Positions 21,177 through 34,270 are shown, counted from the stretch's first letter. The stretch is DNA of 64,000 nucleotides from Corynebacterium dentalis (GCF_900232865.1 NZ_OCTS01000001.1:124001-188000); one strand, 5' to 3'. The notes: generated by a model not told the origin, from the sequence alone. Translations and numbers: made by a program.

Positions 21177-21482
21177 TTAGTCGGCGAGGATCTGGGGAAC
21201 TTGGAAACGCTGCTGGTCGCTGGCGGGCGCCTGGTCCAGGGCCTGCTCGGCGGTCAGCGAGGGGATCACCACGTCGTCACGCATCACGGATACGTCGCCG
21301 TCCACGTTTTGCGTGGGGTGGCTCAGTGGCTGCACATCGGCAGTGTCCACGTCCCGAATGGCGGCCACGTGGTCGACGATTCCGTCGATCTGGGTGGCGT
21401 ATTCCTCTAGTTCGGCATCGCTCAAGCTCAGGCGGGCTAGGCGGGCCAAGTGTGCTACGTCATCGCGCGAAATCTCAGACAT
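21177..21482 (-). CDS. gatC: Asp-tRNA(Asn)/Glu-tRNA(Gln) amidotransferase subunit C
   Basis: 101-residue structural subunit that wraps around the GatA-GatB interface. It has the usual start [20 protein letters not shown] and the C-terminal LRDD-like VMRDDVV segment. ATG 21482 lies 7 nt after TAAACT, so the gatCA mRNA is probably leaderless; 25 extra upstream residues in frame have no ribosome site. Confidence 0.95.
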   Translation of the reverse strand: MSEISRDDVAHLARLARLSLSDAELEEYATQIDGIVDHVAAIRDVDTADVQPLSHPTQNVDGDVSVMRDDVVIPSLTAEQALDQAPASDQQRFQVPQILAD

Positions 21483-21555
21483 GCGTTTTAGTTTAGCGAT
21501 ACTTGGTTGGGGTGCGGTCTCACGGGGTGTCTGGGAGATGGCTAAACTCGGGCGC

Positions 21556-22218
21556 ATGTCTTACCTCATGCGCGTTCGTATGCCCGATGCCCCCGGTTCC
21601 CTGGGACTGCTGGCTGTCGCTTTGGGCAACGTGGGCGCGAATATTATTGGCGTGGATATCGTGGGGCACGATGCTGACGGCGTGGTTGTCGATGACATCA
21701 TCGTCCAGCTGCCCAGCCAGCATCTCCCGGACGCACTGATCACGGCCTCCCAAGAAATCGCCGGTGTGTACGTGGATTCCATCCGTCCGTATTCGGGAAC
21801 GGTGGATCGTCGCGGCCAGGTGCAGATGCTTGCTGCCGTTGCTTCCCGACGCCACGATGTCAATCAAGCGCTGGACATCATGATGGACGGTTTGCCTAAG
21901 TCCATGACTGCGGGCTGGGCGATTGTTTTGCGCAGCGAGCCCACCACCACCCGCGTGGCGGCTTCCGCTGCGGCACCAGCTGATAACGGCAAGGTGTTGG
22001 ATTCTGCCCCCGTGACCGAGACCCGCGTGCTCAACCCAGAGCGCGAGGAATGGATCCCGGATAACTGGACGGTCATGGACTCATCCTTGGCCGCGACCCC
22101 CATAAAGGGAACGGACCTGCTGCTGGTCATCGGCCGCCCGGGTGGTCCGGACTTCCTGCTCTCCGAACTGGAGGGACTGGAACAGCTGAGCACCATCGTG
22201 GGCGCGTTCTTCAACTAG
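21556..22218 (+). CDS. ACT-domain protein (Rv3013-like)
   Basis: 220-residue protein with an N-terminal ACT domain (about 3-75: YLMRVRMPDAPGSLGLLAVA) and a second, weaker ACT-like or CBS-like half. ACT domains bind amino acids. Position divergent from gatC and facing ilvA matches Rv3013 of M. tuberculosis; function unknown, possibly a regulator of amino-acid metabolism. ATG 21556 lies 7 nt after TAAACT. Stop shared with ilvA through a CTAG overlap. Confidence 0.75.
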   Translation: MSYLMRVRMPDAPGSLGLLAVALGNVGANIIGVDIVGHDADGVVVDDIIVQLPSQHLPDALITASQEIAGVYVDSIRPYSGTVDRRGQVQMLAAVASRRHDVNQALDIMMDGLPKSMTAGWAIVLRSEPTTTRVAASAAAPADNGKVLDSAPVTETRVLNPEREEWIPDNWTVMDSSLAATPIKGTDLLLVIGRPGGPDFLLSELEGLEQLSTIVGAFFN

Positions 22219-23726
22219 CGCATAAAGAAGCGGTACGCCGGGGAGTCCGTGACATCCTTGAAGTGGTATCCCAGCTGCTCTAAGTGATGTTGGAACTCGG
22301 GATCATTCTCCACGTTCTCAAACGCGGCGAGGATACGGCCGTAGTCCATGCCGAAGCTACGGTAGTGGAACGCCGTGATATTCCATCGGGTGCCGAGGAT
22401 CTCCAGGAAGTGCTGCAGAGCACCGGGATGCTCTGGGAACTCAAAGCTCAGCGTGTTTTCTGATACCTCTACCGGCGGCTGCCCACCGATCATGTAGCGA
22501 ACGTGCTCCTTGGCCATCTCATCTGTGGAGAGGTCCACTACCCCGTAACCTGCGGCCTCCAAGTCCCTCGTGATGGCCTCGCGCTCCTGGGAGCCTTGCT
22601 TGAGCTGGACGCCCACGAAAATGCGCGCGGAATTGCGGGAACCAACGCGGTAGCTGAACTCCGTGACCGCGCGTCCACCCAGGACTTGGCAGAACTCCAA
22701 GAACGCGCCTTCGCGCTCGGGGATGGTCACGCCGAAGATGCCCTCCCCTCCTTCGCCAATCTCCGCACGCTCGGAGACGTAGCGCAGGGAGTGGAAGTTC
22801 ATGTTGGCGCCAGAGAGCACTGCGGCGAGCGTCTCGCCTTGGATGCCATGCTCGTGCACGTAGCGCTTGAGGCCAGCCAGTGCGACTGCGCCGGCTGGTT
22901 CGGCGATGGCGCGGGTGTCGTCGAAAATATCCTTGATCGCGGCACTGATCTCATCGGAGGTGACGGTGATGACGTCGTCCAGAAACTCCTGGCACACCCG
23001 GAACGTCTCCGCACCGATCTCGCGCACGGCCACGCCCTCGGCGAACAGGCTCACATGATCCAGCGGGACGGGATGTCCGGCCTCGAGGGCGGCGCTCAGG
23101 CACGCGGACTCCACCGGCTCCACGCCGATGACTTGGATCTCGGGGCGCAGTTGCTTGAGCAGCACGGCGATGCCTGCGGCCAACCCGCCGCCGCCAACGG
23201 GGACGAATACGCGGTCCACATCCGAACGGTCCTGGAAGATCTCCAGGCCGATCGTGCCCTGACCAGCGATGACGGCTTCGTCGTCGAAAGGAGCGACCCA
23301 GACCATGCCGTCAGTTTCGGACAATTCCATGGCCTTGGCCTTGGCCTCGTCGAAGTTGTTGCCGTGCAGCAGCACTTCTCCCCCGAAGCCGCGCACCGCG
23401 TCTACCTTGATGCTCGGCGTAGTAACCGGCATCACGATAATGGTCCGGATGCCCAGCTCGGTGCCGGACAAAGCCACGCCCTGCGCGTGATTGCCAGCCG
23501 ATGCGGCTACTACCCCGCGTTGCTTCTCGGACTCGCTGAGCTGCGCCATCCGGTTGAACGCGCCGCGGATCTTGAAGCTGTGTACGGTCTGCAGGTCTTC
23601 ACGCTTAATCAACACCGAGTTGCCGCTCCGCATGGACAAGCTATTCATGCTCTCCAGGGGCGTGTGCTTGGCGACCCGATACACGGGAGCTGCCACGATG
23701 CTCTTCAAGTAGTCTGCGCCTGTCAT
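22215..23726 (-). CDS. ilvA: Threonine ammonia-lyase, biosynthetic, two C-terminal ACT-like domains
   Basis: PLP enzyme deaminating threonine to 2-oxobutyrate, the entry to isoleucine. 503 residues, the long regulated form. The PLP lysine is in VHSFKIRG (Lys52), and the glycine loop is VGGGGLAAG. The C-terminal third (about 330-503) holds two ACT-like modules for isoleucine/valine control. ATG 23726 lies 8 nt after TAAGAT. With ilvBNC and ilvD it makes this window carry most of isoleucine synthesis. Confidence 0.95.
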   Translation of the reverse strand: MTGADYLKSIVAAPVYRVAKHTPLESMNSLSMRSGNSVLIKREDLQTVHSFKIRGAFNRMAQLSESEKQRGVVAASAGNHAQGVALSGTELGIRTIIVMPVTTPSIKVDAVRGFGGEVLLHGNNFDEAKAKAMELSETDGMVWVAPFDDEAVIAGQGTIGLEIFQDRSDVDRVFVPVGGGGLAAGIAVLLKQLRPEIQVIGVEPVESACLSAALEAGHPVPLDHVSLFAEGVAVREIGAETFRVCQEFLDDVITVTSDEISAAIKDIFDDTRAIAEPAGAVALAGLKRYVHEHGIQGETLAAVLSGANMNFHSLRYVSERAEIGEGGEGIFGVTIPEREGAFLEFCQVLGGRAVTEFSYRVGSRNSARIFVGVQLKQGSQEREAITRDLEAAGYGVVDLSTDEMAKEHVRYMIGGQPPVEVSENTLSFEFPEHPGALQHFLEILGTRWNITAFHYRSFGMDYGRILAAFENVENDPEFQHHLEQLGYHFKDVTDSPAYRFFMR

Positions 23727-23760
23727 GGAAGACAATCTTAGCTACGTGGCTTAGTGAGCG

Positions 23761-24432
23761 TTAACTCGCAATCGGCCAATTGTTATTAACAGATGTATTT
23801 TTCCCCTGCTTTTCGAACCACGCCTGCAGCTCCACTTGCGATTGGTAGTACCACGTGGATTGCGCCAGCGTCAGCTCGTCCGAAGTCATCTCCACAAGCT
23901 CAGGAAATTCCCGGGTGAGCTTCCACGCCACGCGAGCCGCCGCAACGGCATCGGCCGTGGCCTCGTGCGCATTGTCCAGAGGCACGTTGTAGTGTGCGCA
24001 CACATTCTCCAGCGTGCGCTTGCCCTTACGGAACTTGTTCTTTTCCTTATCGACGACAAACGGATCAAACACCGGCCCATCTACCGTGAAGGAGGGTTCG
24101 AGTGCCCGTAGGACGCTGAGGTCATATGTCGCGTTGTAGACGATGAGAGTTGCCCCGCCCTCCCACCCTTGGCGGATGCGGCGGATGGTTTCGGCGAGCA
24201 CTTCATCGTGCGGCTTGCCATGCTCTCTGGCGTATTCCGTGGTGATGCCATGCACGGCGGAGGCTTGTTTCGGGATTTCGATCCCGGGATCTGCGAGCAT
24301 TTCCAGGTCATCGCGCTCTTTACCACGAATACTCACCAGGGCACTGGTGACGATTTTTGCCGTTTGTGGATCGACTCCTGTGGTTTCGAGGTCGAAGCTC
24401 AGCATGTGGCTTGGATCAAAATGCCCGTTCAT
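23761..24432 (-). CDS. DnaQ-like 3'-5' exonuclease (DEDDh)
   Basis: 223 residues. Exo I LSFDLETTG (Asp14, Glu16), Exo II VYNATYDLSVL, and Exo III HEATADA (His and Asp) make a complete DEDDh set. It lacks polymerase III alpha-binding features, so it is a stand-alone DNA or RNA exonuclease; some corynebacterial relatives are annotated as DNA polymerase III epsilon-like. ATG 24432 is preceded by GGGGGA; an in-frame GTG at 24441 is the alternative. It lies 21 nt after a possible 36-residue ORF. Confidence 0.85.
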   Translation of the reverse strand: MNGHFDPSHMLSFDLETTGVDPQTAKIVTSALVSIRGKERDDLEMLADPGIEIPKQASAVHGITTEYAREHGKPHDEVLAETIRRIRQGWEGGATLIVYNATYDLSVLRALEPSFTVDGPVFDPFVVDKEKNKFRKGKRTLENVCAHYNVPLDNAHEATADAVAAARVAWKLTREFPELVEMTSDELTLAQSTWYYQSQVELQAWFEKQGKNTSVNNNWPIAS

Positions 24433-24453
24433 GTCCCCCACTCTATATGGGGC

Positions 24454-24564
24454 TTAGACAAGCATGTCGTCGGCAATACGATCAGTGTTGTCCGCTTCGA
24501 TGAACAGTGCTTCGTCGTCGCCGAAGAGGTAGTTGTTTGCGGAGGTGTCTGGGAAGAGAAACAT
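24454..24564 (-). CDS. Possible small acidic protein, 36 aa
   Basis: ORF beginning MFLFPDTSANNYLFGDDEAL and ending DRIADDMLV, strongly acidic. It has a convincing ribosome site, AAGGAG 8 nt before ATG 24564, and lies 21 nt upstream of the DnaQ-like gene on the same strand. I recognise no family. The good ribosome site and tight spacing argue for translation, either as a small protein or as a coupling leader for the exonuclease. Confidence 0.5.
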   Translation of the reverse strand: MFLFPDTSANNYLFGDDEALFIEADNTDRIADDMLV

Positions 24565-24605
24565 TGTGGTGCTCCTTGTTTGGGTTGGTGTCAGTTGGAC
24601 GGTTT

Positions 24606-24791
24606 TCACGCTAAAACCAACTGGCGCCGCACGTCGACCCTGGACCCCCAGATAATTTCATCAGTAGAGCACCATTTTTGCAGCTCACGCCAGATCATCG
24701 ACACCCCAGTTGTTATGTTTCCCCGAATCACCCACTCCCCCTTCTGTGGCGCAGCGCACACGTATAACCACTGGTGAACTGATGTTTTCAT
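24606..24791 (-). CDS. Possible small protein, 61 aa
   Basis: ORF beginning MKTSVHQWLYVCAAPQKGEW and ending VRRQLVLA, mildly basic and tryptophan-rich (four Trp, two Cys). GAGG lies 5 nt before ATG 24791. An inverted repeat AGGAACT-N11-AGTTCCT (24804-24828) sits just upstream of the ribosome site. It heads a run of three same-strand ORFs (61 aa, 36 aa, exonuclease). No family recognised; could be a small conserved protein or chance ORF. Confidence 0.42.
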   Translation of the reverse strand: MKTSVHQWLYVCAAPQKGEWVIRGNITTGVSMIWRELQKWCSTDEIIWGSRVDVRRQLVLA

Positions 24792-24829
24792 GGTTACCTC
24801 ACGAGGAACTTCCACTTTTGGAGTTCCTA

Positions 24830-24857
24830 ATGACAGCCCCTCTCTATGCGCTATAAT
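24830..24857 (+). promoter_or_regulatory. Candidate promoter of the DUF222/HNH gene
   Basis: ATGACA (24830-24835) and a consensus TATAAT (24852-24857) spaced by 16 nt, about 107 nt before the GTG start. The remaining leader holds no other obvious feature. Confidence 0.5.
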
Positions 24858-24964
24858 CGAACATGCGCTCTAATTTAGCGGGGGATTTTCAGGACTTGTC
24901 TCGCGCGTGAATACTCTGTTTTTCAACACCTCATTCACCACCACATCACGTCCTCGGGGGACTC

Positions 24965-28854
<3,890 letters not shown>

Positions 28855-28864
28855 TGGCACCAGC

Positions 28865-29185
28865 CTAGCGAATGGCGCAGGATTCCTCGCCCACCAGAGG
28901 CCCCAGCTTGTGTCGGTTGATGGCCACCAATCGGTACGCACCGGCGAACAGCGGGGATAGCGGGCGGAACAGCAACACGGTACCGGCCGCACGAGACCAT
29001 CTAGCCCGCCCGTGCTGCTTGAGCACAGCACCAATGGCCTTGTGGCCAAGCTCCTTGGAATCCCCGTTCTCGTAGACAGCAAAGTCGTCGAGGCGCGCAG
29101 GTTTGACCTCCACATCGGCTAAGCCAGTGAGCTTGCGCGCGGACCACTGACAGAATCCGCAATCACCGTCATAGTAGAAAGCCAT
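28865..29185 (-). CDS. Thiol-disulfide oxidoreductase-like DCC protein (DUF393)
   Basis: 106 residues starting [19 protein letters not shown]. The DGDCGFC signature at residues 6-12 gives the family its DCC name and supplies a CxxC-like redox pair. Activity is predicted, not shown. ATG 29185 overlaps the previous stop as TGATG, so it is coupled to the MetE-like gene. Confidence 0.82.
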   Translation of the reverse strand: MAFYYDGDCGFCQWSARKLTGLADVEVKPARLDDFAVYENGDSKELGHKAIGAVLKQHGRARWSRAAGTVLLFRPLSPLFAGAYRLVAINRHKLGPLVGEESCAIR

Positions 29186-30108
29186 CAGTTCCTCCAGAGC
29201 TTCGCCGCTGCATGTCGTGCTATAGCAGCCAAGGTACTCGCTTCTGCAGGCGTGCGGACAGCCTCCGGAACCACGAAGTTCACCAGCTCCGGCAGCTGCT
29301 CGGCGGGCAAAGTCCACTGCTTCCACAAGCTCATCATGGACTTCGCCAGCTCGTCAGAGCTCATCCCGGATGGCACCCTCACGCCGAGCCGCTTGCCCTC
29401 CCCCAGCCGAGCGCCCACGGCATCCTTGATGGCACTGTCCTGCAAGGAATGGAGGCTGACGTCGGAATGAGAAAGCAACACGTCCACCTCAACCTGCTCA
29501 TCGAACCGACGCCACACCGCCTCCACAATTTCCCGATCCACCGGATCCAGCTGGTGAAACTGCGTAGCCCCTGGCAGGCCCTCCAGCACATTGTTGACCT
29601 CCGGCTCGTGAACCCGAACCGCCACTTCCGCGCTAACGGCCCTGCTCAGGCGCTCGCAGTACTCGTGCACAGCGTCGCCCAAAGTCAGCGCCATATCCTT
29701 AAACGCCGGCCGGTCCGCAATCACGGAATGCCCGCGGTACTCCACCTGCGCGCCCAAACTCCACGGCCCCAACACGTGCACCAGCACGCGCTCCACGCGC
29801 CCGGGCAGGATTTCCTCCGCCAGGTCCCACTGCTCCCGCAGGTACCCGGCCGTCCGCCGCGATTCCAAGCTCGGGTGCGCAGATAACTCCCACCCACGCG
29901 GGGTGGTGTGCAGCGGAATCTGCGCCATCGCTGCGGTGGTTGCGGCCAATTGTTTTCCGACGCCACCACTGACCCGCGGCAACGATAGAGCCGGAGCCAC
30001 ACCGATGTCTTCATCCACGTCCACTGTGCGTGTCAGCGCGCTGGCATAGGCAGCCCGCAGGTCAGTGTGGGTGGTGACGGTATCCTCCCACCAGCCGTAG
30101 CGGATCAT
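29185..30108 (-). CDS. MetE-like (cobalamin-independent methionine synthase-related) protein
   Basis: 307 residues, far shorter than MetE (about 750). Layout and position next to ligA and mnmA match Rv3015c of M. tuberculosis, annotated as methionine-synthase-like. The N-terminal segments ([35 protein letters not shown]) fit, but the zinc-ligand His-x-Cys and distal Cys of true MetE are not seen; the only His near the expected site is SHSDVSLHS. Probably not a methionine synthase. ATG 30108 overlaps the mnmA stop as ATGA. Confidence 0.65.
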   Translation of the reverse strand: MIRYGWWEDTVTTHTDLRAAYASALTRTVDVDEDIGVAPALSLPRVSGGVGKQLAATTAAMAQIPLHTTPRGWELSAHPSLESRRTAGYLREQWDLAEEILPGRVERVLVHVLGPWSLGAQVEYRGHSVIADRPAFKDMALTLGDAVHEYCERLSRAVSAEVAVRVHEPEVNNVLEGLPGATQFHQLDPVDREIVEAVWRRFDEQVEVDVLLSHSDVSLHSLQDSAIKDAVGARLGEGKRLGVRVPSGMSSDELAKSMMSLWKQWTLPAEQLPELVNFVVPEAVRTPAEASTLAAIARHAAAKLWRN

Positions 30109-31232
30109 GCCGTGGCGCGGATGGTTCCGGAGCCCAGCAGGATGTCTCCCTCGGGATCGCGTTGGTAAACCACAGCTGCCTGTCCGCGGGCCACGCCCTC
30201 CAACGGTTCCAGCAGCTCCAGCTCCATGCGCCATGGGGCTTCGTCTTCGCTCTTCTCGCGGCCGGCTGCCGTGACTGGTTCCGGGTCAGCCACCAGCCGA
30301 GCTATCGCGGGCACCACACCACCGTGGGCGCGCACCTGCACGTCACACTCGAACTCGCGGCCGTGCTTGGCCGGGTGCAGACGCTTGAGGCGATCCGCCA
30401 CAATCTCACGGACCTGCAGGTCTTCGCGCCGTCCAACCGTCACCGTGCCGGTGGCCGCGTTAATGTCCGTAACGAAGCGCGGCTGCCCATCCAGCCCTTC
30501 GCGCGGCAGGCCCAAGCCCTTGCGCTGCCCGATGGTGAATCCGTACACGCCCTCGTGCTCCGCCACGGTTTCCCCGGATGCGTCCTTCATAAGCCCTGGT
30601 CGCAGGCCGATCTTGTTACCGAGGAACGCTTGCGTGCGTCCGTCCGGAATGAAGCAGATGTCGTGAGAATCCGGCTTGGAGGCCACCCCGAACCCAGCGT
30701 CCTTGGCCTCTTCTCGGATTTCTGGCTTGATCGTGTCGCCCACGGGGAACATGCAGTGCTCCAGCTGCTCGTCAGTGAGCACGCCGAGAACGTAGGACTG
30801 ATCCTTGTTGGCGTCGATCCCACGACGCATCACCCCGCCATCCAGACGCGCATAATGCCCGGTGACCACCGCATCGAAACCCAGCGCGATGGAGCGATCC
30901 AGCAACGCTTCAAACTTGATCTTCTCGTTGCAGCGCAGGCAGGGATTCGGGGTCTCGCCGATGGCGTAGGAATCCACGAAATCATCAATCACGTCGGCCT
31001 TGAAACGGTCGGAGAAGTCCCACACGTAGAAGGGAATGCCCAGCTTATCGGCCACGCGGCGGGCATCTGCAGAATCTTCGAGGCTGCAGCAACCGCGGGA
31101 ACCGGCACGCACCGCCTCAGGGCTTTGGGACAGCGCCAAGTGCACGCCGATCACCTCGTGGCCCTCTTCCAAGGCTCGGGCCGCTGCTACGGCGGAATCA
31201 ACCCCGCCACTCATCGCTGCTACAACTCGCAT
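30105..31232 (-). CDS. mnmA: tRNA 2-thiouridylase
   Basis: Thiolates uridine 34 of tRNA(Lys), tRNA(Glu) and tRNA(Gln) using sulfur from a cysteine desulfurase. 375 residues. The PP-loop SGGVDSAV is at residues 8-15, and the catalytic cysteines are Cys98 (NPCLRC) and Cys193 ([10 protein letters not shown]). It sits directly behind a cysteine desulfurase gene with 10 nt between, so sulfur donor and acceptor are co-expressed. ATG 31232 is chosen from homologues; TAGGGT lies 7 nt upstream but overlaps the desulfurase stop. Confidence 0.95.
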   Translation of the reverse strand: MRVVAAMSGGVDSAVAAARALEEGHEVIGVHLALSQSPEAVRAGSRGCCSLEDSADARRVADKLGIPFYVWDFSDRFKADVIDDFVDSYAIGETPNPCLRCNEKIKFEALLDRSIALGFDAVVTGHYARLDGGVMRRGIDANKDQSYVLGVLTDEQLEHCMFPVGDTIKPEIREEAKDAGFGVASKPDSHDICFIPDGRTQAFLGNKIGLRPGLMKDASGETVAEHEGVYGFTIGQRKGLGLPREGLDGQPRFVTDINAATGTVTVGRREDLQVREIVADRLKRLHPAKHGREFECDVQVRAHGGVVPAIARLVADPEPVTAAGREKSEDEAPWRMELELLEPLEGVARGQAAVVYQRDPEGDILLGSGTIRATA

Positions 31233-31242
31233 ACGAGGCACC

Positions 31243-32391
31243 CTACGCCCCCGATGCCATACCGGCCAACCTGGCTTGCTCCACGATGCGCGGCAGCTTT
31301 TCCGCCAGCTCAGCAGCCTCTTGTTGGGTCACGTGTGGACCGAAAGTCAGGCGCAGCGCCCCGCGCGCCACATCCACGTCAACGCCCATTGCTGTGAGCA
31401 CATGCGACGCCCGATTCACCCCCGCGCTGCACGCCGACCCGGTGGACGCATCCACGCCAGCCGCGTCCAGAAGCATGATCAGGCTATCGCCCTCCGCGCC
31501 GGGGAAGCTCATGTGCAGGTGGCCAGGCAGGGCGGGCTCGTTGGTCCAGATCCGTACGTCGGGAATGCTTTCGGCCGTGGTGCGCACGAGGTCGCGTGCT
31601 GCGGCCATCTTCTTGTTTTCTTCCTCCATGTTCTTAAATGCCGACGCCAACGCTGCCGCAGCTCCCACCGCTCCCTGCACGTTGACTGTGCCCGAACGCA
31701 GCTTGCGCTCCTGACCTCCTCCGCGGACTGGACTGAGAATCTTGGCGTCGCGGCGGGCCAGCAGAATACCGAGGGACTTCGGCCCGCCAAACTTGTGTGC
31801 GCTGGCGGCGAGGGTTGCCGCGCCGAGCTCGTGGAAATCGATGAGCAGGTGGCCAACAGCTTGCACGGCATCCGTGTGAAAAGGGATACCGTGGTCTGCG
31901 AACTGCTGAACGGGTTGGATATTTCCGGTCTCATTATTGGCCCACATGCACGTCAGCAAGGCAATCTCTTGCGGATCCAGCTCTCCGGGTAGCTGGACGC
32001 GGCCGTCGGCATCCACCGGCAATCGCTGCTGTGTGAATCCGAAATCGATGGGCCCGTCGCATATCCAAGAGACGGATTCCATGACAGCGGGATGTTCGAT
32101 ATTCGCGCTTGCAATCACCGACGCACCGCGTTGCGCCTTGGATCCAAACGCTAGGCCCTGCACGGCAATGTTGTTGGCCTCCGTGCCGGATCCAGTGAAG
32201 ATAACCTCCGCGGCATCGGCGCCGAGCAGCTCGGCGATCTGCTCGCGAGCATCTTCGAGGTGGCTGCGCGCGGCACGTCCCGTTGCGTATTGGCCTGCGG
32301 GATTGCCTTGGGCAGCCATGGCGTTCATGGCCTCCAGAGCCTCGGGGCGCAGTGGCTGGGATGCGGCATTATCTACGTACAGACGGTTCAC
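31243..32391 (-). CDS. Cysteine desulfurase (IscS/NifS family)
   Basis: PLP enzyme taking sulfur from cysteine for tRNA thiolation and possibly Fe-S clusters. 382 residues. [14 protein letters not shown] opens the fold, [12 protein letters not shown] holds the PLP lysine, and TGSACSAG carries the reactive cysteine on a short loop. It matches Rv3025c (iscS) by position before mnmA. GTG 32391 is preferred because TAAGGT ends 7 nt upstream (leaderless) and the protein then begins at the conserved strand; TTG 32430 is a weaker alternative. Confidence 0.92.
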   Translation of the reverse strand: MNRLYVDNAASQPLRPEALEAMNAMAAQGNPAGQYATGRAARSHLEDAREQIAELLGADAAEVIFTGSGTEANNIAVQGLAFGSKAQRGASVIASANIEHPAVMESVSWICDGPIDFGFTQQRLPVDADGRVQLPGELDPQEIALLTCMWANNETGNIQPVQQFADHGIPFHTDAVQAVGHLLIDFHELGAATLAASAHKFGGPKSLGILLARRDAKILSPVRGGGQERKLRSGTVNVQGAVGAAAALASAFKNMEEENKKMAAARDLVRTTAESIPDVRIWTNEPALPGHLHMSFPGAEGDSLIMLLDAAGVDASTGSACSAGVNRASHVLTAMGVDVDVARGALRLTFGPHVTQQEAAELAEKLPRIVEQARLAGMASGA

Positions 32392-32435
32392 GGTTGCCAC
32401 CTTAGTCGGGGGATCTACAGAATCGCTCAACCGCT

Positions 32436-32481
32436 CGAAGATCTATCAGATCTACTCCGCCCACGAAGATCTATCAAATCT
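32436..32481. repeat. Tandem operator-like repeats in the desulfurase/ATPase divergent promoter
   Basis: CGAAGATCTATCAGATCT (32436-32453) and CGAAGATCTATCAAATCT (32464-32481) match at 17 of 18 positions, 28 bp apart start to start. The first copy is also a near-palindrome (AGATCT-ATC-AGATCT). The second ends 5 nt before the -10 box TAGAGT of the ATPase gene, so a bound protein would block RNA polymerase. The partner gene starts on the other side. Confidence 0.6.
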
Positions 32482-32498
32482 CTACTAGAGTGAGGGGC

Positions 32499-33602
32499 AT
32501 GCGTAACCCCTTCCGCCCCAGCTTCGGCGCCTCACCCTACTTCCTCGCAGGTCGCGGAGAACTTTTGCGGGACTTCCAGCTGAGCCTCATGGAAGGCCCC
32601 GGCTCCCCCAACCGCGCACTTCTGCTCAGCGGCGTTCGTGGCGTGGGCAAAACGGTGCTGCTCAATGAGCTCGAAGATACCGCAGCTGCACAGGGATGGA
32701 TCACGCTGCGCAGCTACCCGCGCTCCAACATGATCGAAGAACTAGTCAGCACCACCATCCCCCAGACCATCTCCACCCTGGATCCACAAAAGGAGCGGAC
32801 GATATCCGGCGGCAGCATCGCGGGCGTTGGCGGTATTCGCACGTCAGACAATCCCAAGTTCCTGGAGTCCGCGCCCACTCTGATCACCAGACTTCGCGAA
32901 CTCGCGGAACACAGCACCGGAATACTCATCACCTTGGACGAGCTCCAAGCCGCCCAACCAGAGCCTCTGCATGAACTAGCCACCGCGGTGCAGGACCTGA
33001 TCCGAGACGAGTACGAGATAGCTATTGCGTGCGCTGGTCTGCCGCATGGTGTCGAACAATTACTGCAACACGAAGGCACCACCTTCATGCGCCGAGCAAC
33101 GCGCATTGACCTGCACGCGGTGGCCGATGACGACGTTTCTGAGACGCTGCACACCACCATCACCGACGGCGGCAAGACCATCGAACCTGCAGGTCTCGCA
33201 CGCGCGACGGCGCTGTGCAAGGGCTACCCATACTTGATCCAGGTGGTTGGGTCGCTGGCGTGGGCGCAGGCATCGTTGGACGAAGCGGACACCATCACCG
33301 ACCATCATGTTCAGACCATCGAGGCGGACGCCATCAAGCGCATGATGAGCCAAGTTCACCGCCCCGCCCTCACCCAGGTGCCCGACGGGGAGATCGCGTT
33401 CCTGCAGGCCATGGCCAATTACGGTGAGGATGACGTGCCGACCGCGGAGATCGCCCGTGCGCTAGGCACTTCGCCGAACGGTATTTCAGCCCGACGACAA
33501 CGCCTGATCAATCGGGACTTGATCGAAAGCGCCGGGTTTGGCGCGGTTCGGTTTACTCTTCCGTATTTGGATGAATACGTTCGCTCTCATAGCGCCAGAT
33601 AG
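32499..33602 (+). CDS. AAA-family ATPase with C-terminal winged-helix-like region
   Basis: 367 residues. Walker A SGVRGVGKTVLL lies at residues 44-55 and Walker B ILITLDELQ near 143-151. A sensor-like arginine region follows, and the C-terminus (VPTAEIARALGTSPNGISARRQRLINRDLIE) looks like a winged helix. Overall it resembles the archaeal-type/Orc1-like AAA ATPases found as single genes in actinobacteria; function unknown. ATG 32499 lies 7 nt after TAGAGT (32486-32491). It overlaps the convergent HhH-like gene by 50 nt. Confidence 0.75.
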   Translation: MRNPFRPSFGASPYFLAGRGELLRDFQLSLMEGPGSPNRALLLSGVRGVGKTVLLNELEDTAAAQGWITLRSYPRSNMIEELVSTTIPQTISTLDPQKERTISGGSIAGVGGIRTSDNPKFLESAPTLITRLRELAEHSTGILITLDELQAAQPEPLHELATAVQDLIRDEYEIAIACAGLPHGVEQLLQHEGTTFMRRATRIDLHAVADDDVSETLHTTITDGGKTIEPAGLARATALCKGYPYLIQVVGSLAWAQASLDEADTITDHHVQTIEADAIKRMMSQVHRPALTQVPDGEIAFLQAMANYGEDDVPTAEIARALGTSPNGISARRQRLINRDLIESAGFGAVRFTLPYLDEYVRSHSAR

Positions 33603-34248
33603 CATGCTCGAACTCGATCAGCGAGGCGGTATTGCCGTCCTGCTTGAGCCATTCTTCGTGAGCGGCAATGATCTGCTCACGGGCCCCCTTATCGGTTCCA
33701 AGTGAACGCTCCACGAAGCGGTTGATCATGCGATCCGCCTTAACCCCGGGGACTCCCAGCAACATCAGGAAATATTCGAAAGTCACTTTGCCCAGGCCCA
33801 CAGGTCCGGTATAGGCAGACATCAACTTGTTGCCGTTGTCCTCGCTACTAGTACGAAATGCCTCAAGGTCTTCAGCACTAACAATTCCTAGATCGACAAA
33901 GTTCTGCGCAGCTTCCAAAACAGCTATGGATTTAAAGCGCTCGTCATTATGCCCCGGCACAACTTTGCCTTCACCCATCTCTGCTCGGATAGGCTCTTCT
34001 CCCAATTCCAACAGACGTACGAGATTGTTTGAAGGATCAGTTTCGTTTTCCATCCACCCGTTGCTAAGTGCAACGACTCGTGGACCAACGCCTTTGCCAT
34101 TAGCGGTCTCATAACGCGCGCCCATGCTGAAAACAGCATCAATCAACGCAACAGAAATGCGACCTTCCCAACCGCCTCCATACTTTGTGAAGTTGTCTTT
34201 GGGAACTAGCTCCAGGCTTTGCAGTAGCTTCTCGGTGTCAGTAGTCAT
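33553..34248 (-). CDS. Hypothetical protein with HhH-GPD-like features
   Basis: 231 residues, acidic, without signal or membrane segments. GWEGRISVALIDAVFSMGARYET and the hairpin-like GPVGLGKVTFEYFLMLLGVP followed by GVKADRM recall a group of actinobacterial proteins related to the HhH-GPD DNA glycosylase fold. No FeS-cluster cysteines are present. Enzymatic activity is not established. ATG 34248 has GAGG 5 nt upstream. Codon use looks less GC-rich in the middle (33820-34200) than the flanks, which may mark later acquisition. Confidence 0.55.
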   Translation of the reverse strand: MTTDTEKLLQSLELVPKDNFTKYGGGWEGRISVALIDAVFSMGARYETANGKGVGPRVVALSNGWMENETDPSNNLVRLLELGEEPIRAEMGEGKVVPGHNDERFKSIAVLEAAQNFVDLGIVSAEDLEAFRTSSEDNGNKLMSAYTGPVGLGKVTFEYFLMLLGVPGVKADRMINRFVERSLGTDKGAREQIIAAHEEWLKQDGNTASLIEFEHAIWRYESERIHPNTEE

Positions 34249-34270
34249 CTTTACCTCGCTCAATCTGAAA

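Noticed and set aside
22503..23741. Long open frame opposite ilvA
   Set aside because: Antisense shadow; ilvA has intact motifs in the other direction.
23742..23760. Possible terminator between ilvA and the exonuclease gene
   Set aside because: No GC-rich stem with U-tract could be seen in this short gap.
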